Source: an uncultured Eubacteriales bacterium
Lineage (GTDB): Bacteria; Bacillota; Clostridia; Oscillospirales; CAG-272
DNA: 16,257 nt
Assembly (NCBI GenBank): GCA_934447715.1
Contig: CAKSER010000037.1
Coordinates: forward strand, 1-16,257
Direction: 5' to 3'
Shown here: one piece after another, positions 13,609 through 16,257 of the stretch
How positions within the stretch are numbered: the stretch's first letter is position 1
Layout: each line of letters begins with the position of its first letter
Notes under the pieces: generated by a model
Database searches by the model: none
Seen by the model: the letters and a program-made list of their open reading frames with translations, nothing else
What the model was told of the DNA's origin: nothing
Position numbers and translations under genes: made by a program

Positions 13609-14715
13609 ATGGAAAACAGAAAAGTCAGAATCGGAATAATCGGATGCGGAGGAATTGCAAACGGAAAGCACCTTCCGGCGCTCAGAACCGTACCGGAGGC
13701 AGAGATTGTTGCCTTCTGCGATATCATCGAGGAGAGAGCGCTTGATGCAAGAGCAAAATACGGAACTCCGGACTGCGCGGTTTATACCGATTATAAGGAG
13801 CTTTTAAAGGACGAGAGCATCGAGGTTGTTCACGTTCTTACACCTAACCGTATGCACAGCATCATAACGGTTGACGCACTTCACGCAGGGAAGCATGTTA
13901 TGTGCGAGAAGCCGATGGCAATCAATTCCGAGGAAGCAAAAAAAATGCTTGCGGCAGCAAAGGAAACCGGAAAGAAGCTGACAATCGGCTATCAGAACCG
14001 CCAGACACCCGAATCGCTTTATATGAAGAAGCTTGCCGACGACGGCGTTTTCGGAGATATCTATTATGCAAGAGCGACAGCGCTTCGCCGCCGCTTTGTC
14101 CCGACATGGGGCGTGTTCCTTAACGAAAAGGAGCAGGGAGGCGGTTCGCTTATCGATATCGGAACCCATGCTCTCGATCTTACACTCTGGATTATGAACA
14201 ACTATAAGCCGAAATACTGCTGCGGACAGGCGTTCCATAAGCTGAACAGCCTAAAGCCCGAGGAGCAGGGCAATGCACTAAGCCCCTGGGATCCCGAAAA
14301 GTTCACTGTTGAGGATTCCGCATTCGGCTTTGTTGTGATGGAAAACGGCGCAACAATCAATCTTGAAAGCTCATGGGCGCTCAACATGCTCGATACAAGA
14401 GAGGCTACAACACAGGTCTGCGGAACAAAGGCAGGAGGCGATATGTTTTCCGGCGTCCGTATAAACGGAATCAGAAACGGCAGACAGTATGTTGAAAATG
14501 TCAATTTTGCATCCGGCGGAGTTGCGTTTTATAACGGACTTGCAAACGAATCCGCTCCGAACGCAGAGGCAAAGAGATGGATCAAATCGATAATCGAGGA
14601 CACCGAGCCGTTTGTTCTCCCCGAGCAGGCGCTGGTTGTTACACAGATTCTCGAGGGAATCTATATTTCCGCAAAGACAGGAAAAGCCTTCTACTTTGAC
14701 GGCTCAAACGACTGA
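13609..14715 (+). CDS. Gfo/Idh/MocA family NAD(P)-dependent oxidoreductase
   Basis: A 368-residue Gfo/Idh/MocA dehydrogenase. The Rossmann motif GIIGCGGIAN is at 9-18, with CD (37-38) after the second strand, the conserved EKP at 100-102, and the catalytic region GGGSLIDIGTHALDLTLW (177-194) with Asp183 and His187. These enzymes oxidise or reduce sugars, inositols or related compounds; the substrate cannot be told. The start has GGGAGA about 7 nt upstream. No carbohydrate transporter or kinase lies next to it, so the pathway is unclear. A strong terminator follows. Confidence 0.92.
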   Translation: MENRKVRIGIIGCGGIANGKHLPALRTVPEAEIVAFCDIIEERALDARAKYGTPDCAVYTDYKELLKDESIEVVHVLTPNRMHSIITVDALHAGKHVMCEKPMAINSEEAKKMLAAAKETGKKLTIGYQNRQTPESLYMKKLADDGVFGDIYYARATALRRRFVPTWGVFLNEKEQGGGSLIDIGTHALDLTLWIMNNYKPKYCCGQAFHKLNSLKPEEQGNALSPWDPEKFTVEDSAFGFVVMENGATINLESSWALNMLDTREATTQVCGTKAGGDMFSGVRINGIRNGRQYVENVNFASGGVAFYNGLANESAPNAEAKRWIKSIIEDTEPFVLPEQALVVTQILEGIYISAKTGKAFYFDGSND

Positions 14716-14743
14716 TTGTCCTTAAAATTAAAAGCACGAAAAG

Positions 14744-14790
14744 GTCCGGCAGGGAAATAACACCTGCCGGACTCATTTTGTATATTTTTG
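14744..14790 (+). terminator. Rho-independent terminator after the Gfo/Idh gene
   Basis: 10-bp perfect stem 14744-14753 with 14763-14772, 9-nt loop, followed by TCATTTTGTATATTTTT. The minus side is also T-rich (CTTTTCGTGCTTTTAATTTT), so it may also stop transcripts from the ZIP gene. Confidence 0.85.
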
Positions 14791-14827
14791 TCCGATATGT
14801 TCAATTTGTAAGGGTATCATGGTGCCA

Positions 14828-14934
14828 GAATATCCAAAGTGTTCGAATATCGAAATGCCCGGATATCCTCAGCCTACCGGGGAGACCGGATAGTAATGCA
14901 TCCGGACAGCAAAGTATCCGGACATTATCCGAGC
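14828..14934. repeat. Degenerate 16-17 bp tandem repeat
   Basis: Successive units start at 14828, 14845, 14861, then a 9-bp odd piece at 14878, then 14887, 14903 and 14919. Early units read gaatatcc/gaatatcg/ggatatcc; late units begin cggata/cggaca/cggaca. CCGGA recurs at 14886, 14902 and 14918, exactly 16 bp apart, and ATCCGGACA occurs at 14900 and 14916. Less clear units may extend back to about 14793. The last copy spans the stop codon of the ZIP gene. Confidence 0.65.
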
Positions 14935-15737
14935 GCTACATCCATTACCATCATAACAGAAAAGCCGATCAGCGTGAACAGCGCCATGACATCCTTCTTT
15001 TCGTTTGTCTGACTTTCCGGGATAAGCTCCTCTACTACAACATAGATCATTGCACCTGCGGCAAAGGCAAGCATATACGGAAGGATCATGCGCGCCTTTA
15101 AAACAAGCAGGGCTCCGAGAAAGCCGGATATCGGCTCGACGATTCCGCTCAGTTGTCCGTAAAAGAACGCCTTTCCACGGCTCATGCCCTCCCTGCGGAG
15201 CGGAACGCTGACTGCAGTTCCCTCCGGAAAATTCTGAAGCCCGATTCCGAAGGCAAGAAGACACGCAGCCCCCAGCGTTGCGCCATCAAGGCCGTAGCCG
15301 AGCGAGCCGAATGCAACTCCGACGGCAAGCCCCTCCGGAATGTTGTGCAGCGTTATCGAAACAATCAGCATGGCACAGCGTTTTCCGCTTTTGCTGCCGC
15401 TTGCCCTGCTGCTTAGCCTGTTCTGCCTTTTTTCTATATAAGCAAATATCTGATCGCCTAAAAACAGCATCAGCCCTCCGAGCATAAAGCCGATAAGAGC
15501 GGCAAGCCAAGGCACAAGCCCAAGGTTTTGTGCCATATCTATAGACGGCGAAAGCAGTGACCAGAAGGTGGCTGCAATCATTACACCCCCGGCAAAGCCG
15601 AGCATTGCATCCATTACCGTTTTGTTAACCCGTTTAAAAAAGAACACAAGTGCGGCTCCGAGAACGGTCACTCCGTATGTAAACAGAGTTGCAATCAGAG
15701 CCTGCATCTGCGGACTGAGACTTAATAAAACATCCAA
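14925..15737 (-). CDS. ZIP family divalent metal transporter (GufA-like)
   Basis: A 270-residue polytopic membrane protein of the ZIP family, GufA-like branch. The metal-site helices carry HNIPEG (131-136) and QNFPEG (168-173), with FGQLSGIVEPISG (about 192-204) and a cytoplasmic basic loop (KRQNRLSSRASGSKSGKR, about 103-120) between helices 3 and 4. ZIP proteins bring Zn, Fe or Mn into the cytoplasm. I chose TTG 15737: AAAAAAGGAG lies 10 nt upstream and the resulting start (DVLLSLSPQMQALIATLFTYG) matches the usual family N terminus. ATG 15773 or 15767 would add 12 or 10 charged residues but lies at or before the predicted transcript start and lacks a ribosome binding site. The 3' end lies in the tandem repeat. 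Confidence 0.9.
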   Translation of the reverse strand: MDVLLSLSPQMQALIATLFTYGVTVLGAALVFFFKRVNKTVMDAMLGFAGGVMIAATFWSLLSPSIDMAQNLGLVPWLAALIGFMLGGLMLFLGDQIFAYIEKRQNRLSSRASGSKSGKRCAMLIVSITLHNIPEGLAVGVAFGSLGYGLDGATLGAACLLAFGIGLQNFPEGTAVSVPLRREGMSRGKAFFYGQLSGIVEPISGFLGALLVLKARMILPYMLAFAAGAMIYVVVEELIPESQTNEKKDVMALFTLIGFSVMMVMDVALG

Positions 15738-15783
15738 AATATCAGCACTCCTTTTTTCAGTCCTCATGCTCATATTATGGAGA

Positions 15784-15801
15784 GTGTCTTATTTCTGACA
15801 C
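15784..15801 (-). promoter_or_regulatory. Dyad GTGTC-N8-GACAC at the ZIP gene promoter
   Basis: Perfect inverted repeat GTGTC (15784-15788) / GACAC (15797-15801). On the minus strand it overlaps a weak -35 (TTGTGT) with CATAAT 18 nt further as -10. The position suits a repressor such as a metal sensor, which is inferred. Confidence 0.5.
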
Positions 15802-15866
15802 AAAAAATCCGCCCGGAAGAGGCCTTTAAGTACCGTGGTATTTAAAGCCTTCAAGGGCGGATTTTA
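15802..15866 (-). terminator. Terminator of the right-edge gene
   Basis: Long hairpin: 15804-15814 (AAAATCCGCCC) pairs with 15855-15865, extended inwards by imperfect pairing of the ggaagaggcctttaa and ttaaagccttc segments. T-rich on both sides (ATTTTTT on the minus strand), so possibly bidirectional. Confidence 0.85.
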
Positions 15867-15886
15867 ATTTTGCTTTTCTGATTTGT

Positions 15887-16257
15887 TTATTCTGGGATAC
15901 TGAGGAAGTACCAGTAGTCGGGGGAAACACCGTAGAGCTTGTTAAGCGCGATGAACTCGATCATTGCATCCTTTGAAACAGGCACAAGCACAGTCTCGGA
16001 GGTAAGCTCGAATCTTGTCTCCTTAAGGAGAACGCTGCCGTTTGACTGCATCTCTGCTGTGGCGCTGTATCCCGGCTTTTCGTCAAGCTTTTTAAGAGAA
16101 CCGTCGGAATTGAGCATCATGAATTCCTCAAAATAGCTGTCATCATAATCGAGGACCTCCTTGCCGTGAAGGTTGAGGCAGTAATTGCTGCCTTCTTTTA
16201 TATCTACCGTATATGTGATTCTGTCGTTTAAGCAGATATCCATCTTGCCGTTTTCCT
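15887..16257 (-). CDS. Unrecognised protein, C-terminal part (5' end beyond window)
   Basis: The frame is open from the right edge to the stop at 15887. An internal ATG at 16243 would give 118 residues with AGGA 10 nt upstream. The residues before it (ENGK) read as ordinary coding sequence, so the gene more likely starts outside the window. The visible part is acidic, with no membrane segment, alternating short strands and many Ser/Asp/Lys, ending in NKLYGVSPDYWYFLSIPE. No family was recognised. It might be the end of a surface or beta-rich domain. A strong terminator lies 20 bp downstream, before the ZIP gene. Confidence 0.6.
   Translation of the reverse strand, partial: ENGKMDICLNDRITYTVDIKEGSNYCLNLHGKEVLDYDDSYFEEFMMLNSDGSLKKLDEKPGYSATAEMQSNGSVLLKETRFELTSETVLVPVSKDAMIEFIALNKLYGVSPDYWYFLSIPE

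Noticed and set aside
14793..14934. CRISPR array
   Set aside because: Units are 16-17 bp and contiguous, with no unique spacers, and no cas gene is nearby.
14778..15101. Plus-strand frame of 107 codons
   Set aside because: It covers the tandem repeat and the antisense of the ZIP gene, has no ribosome binding site and no recognisable domain.

Overview
The window looks like chromosomal DNA of an endospore-forming Firmicute. I infer class Clostridia, probably near the Oscillospiraceae/Ruminococcaceae. The grounds are a SpoVAF-type spore germination protein, NrdR, several TTGACA-N17-TAnnnT promoters, strong GGAGG ribosome binding sites with some TTG/GTG starts, lipoproteins, an ECF-type S component and a moderate GC content. 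The genus cannot be told from this sequence alone.

Layout. (1) Positions 1-2833 hold a co-directional minus-strand cluster of mostly accessory genes: a single-pass membrane protein cut by the left edge, a DUF1963/YwqG-like protein, an unrecognised 127-residue protein, a tiny one-repeat Sel1-like protein, and a stand-alone version of the helix-turn-helix domain usually found fused to macro domains. (2) Positions 2861-4125 are a tandem duplication of a small lipoprotein gene in which promoter, leader hairpin, gene and 3' hairpin were all copied. A tRNA-Leu(UAG) with its terminator follows. (3) Positions 4423-5852 hold spoVAF, lying outside any visible spoVA operon. (4) Divergent from it (5905-9009) is a four-gene plus-strand run: a PadR repressor, a HAAS/DUF1048-like membrane protein, an alpha-oxoamine synthase that most resembles bacterial serine palmitoyltransferase, and a translationally coupled short-chain dehydrogenase. 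(5) On the minus strand (9096-10286) a DUF4430 lipoprotein overlaps an ECF-type S component. (6) A minus-strand run, yitT-like, Sel1-like and rlmI (12941 down to 10370), shares one strong promoter. (7) On the plus strand are nrdR and a Gfo/Idh/MocA oxidoreductase. (8) A degenerate 16-17 bp tandem repeat runs into the stop codon of a minus-strand ZIP metal transporter gene. (9) An unrecognised gene is cut by the right edge.

How the genes may work together. The most interesting unit is 5905-9009. PadR probably controls its own promoter through a dyad on the -10 box. It may also control the downstream synthase/reductase pair, which has the order expected for sphingoid-base formation (acyl-CoA or acyl-ACP plus amino acid to a 3-keto amine, then reduction). 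The lipid assignment is inference from sequence motifs and gene order. The DUF4430-S component pair looks like an uptake system with a surface-exposed lipoprotein and a membrane substrate-binding subunit that would borrow an energising module encoded elsewhere.
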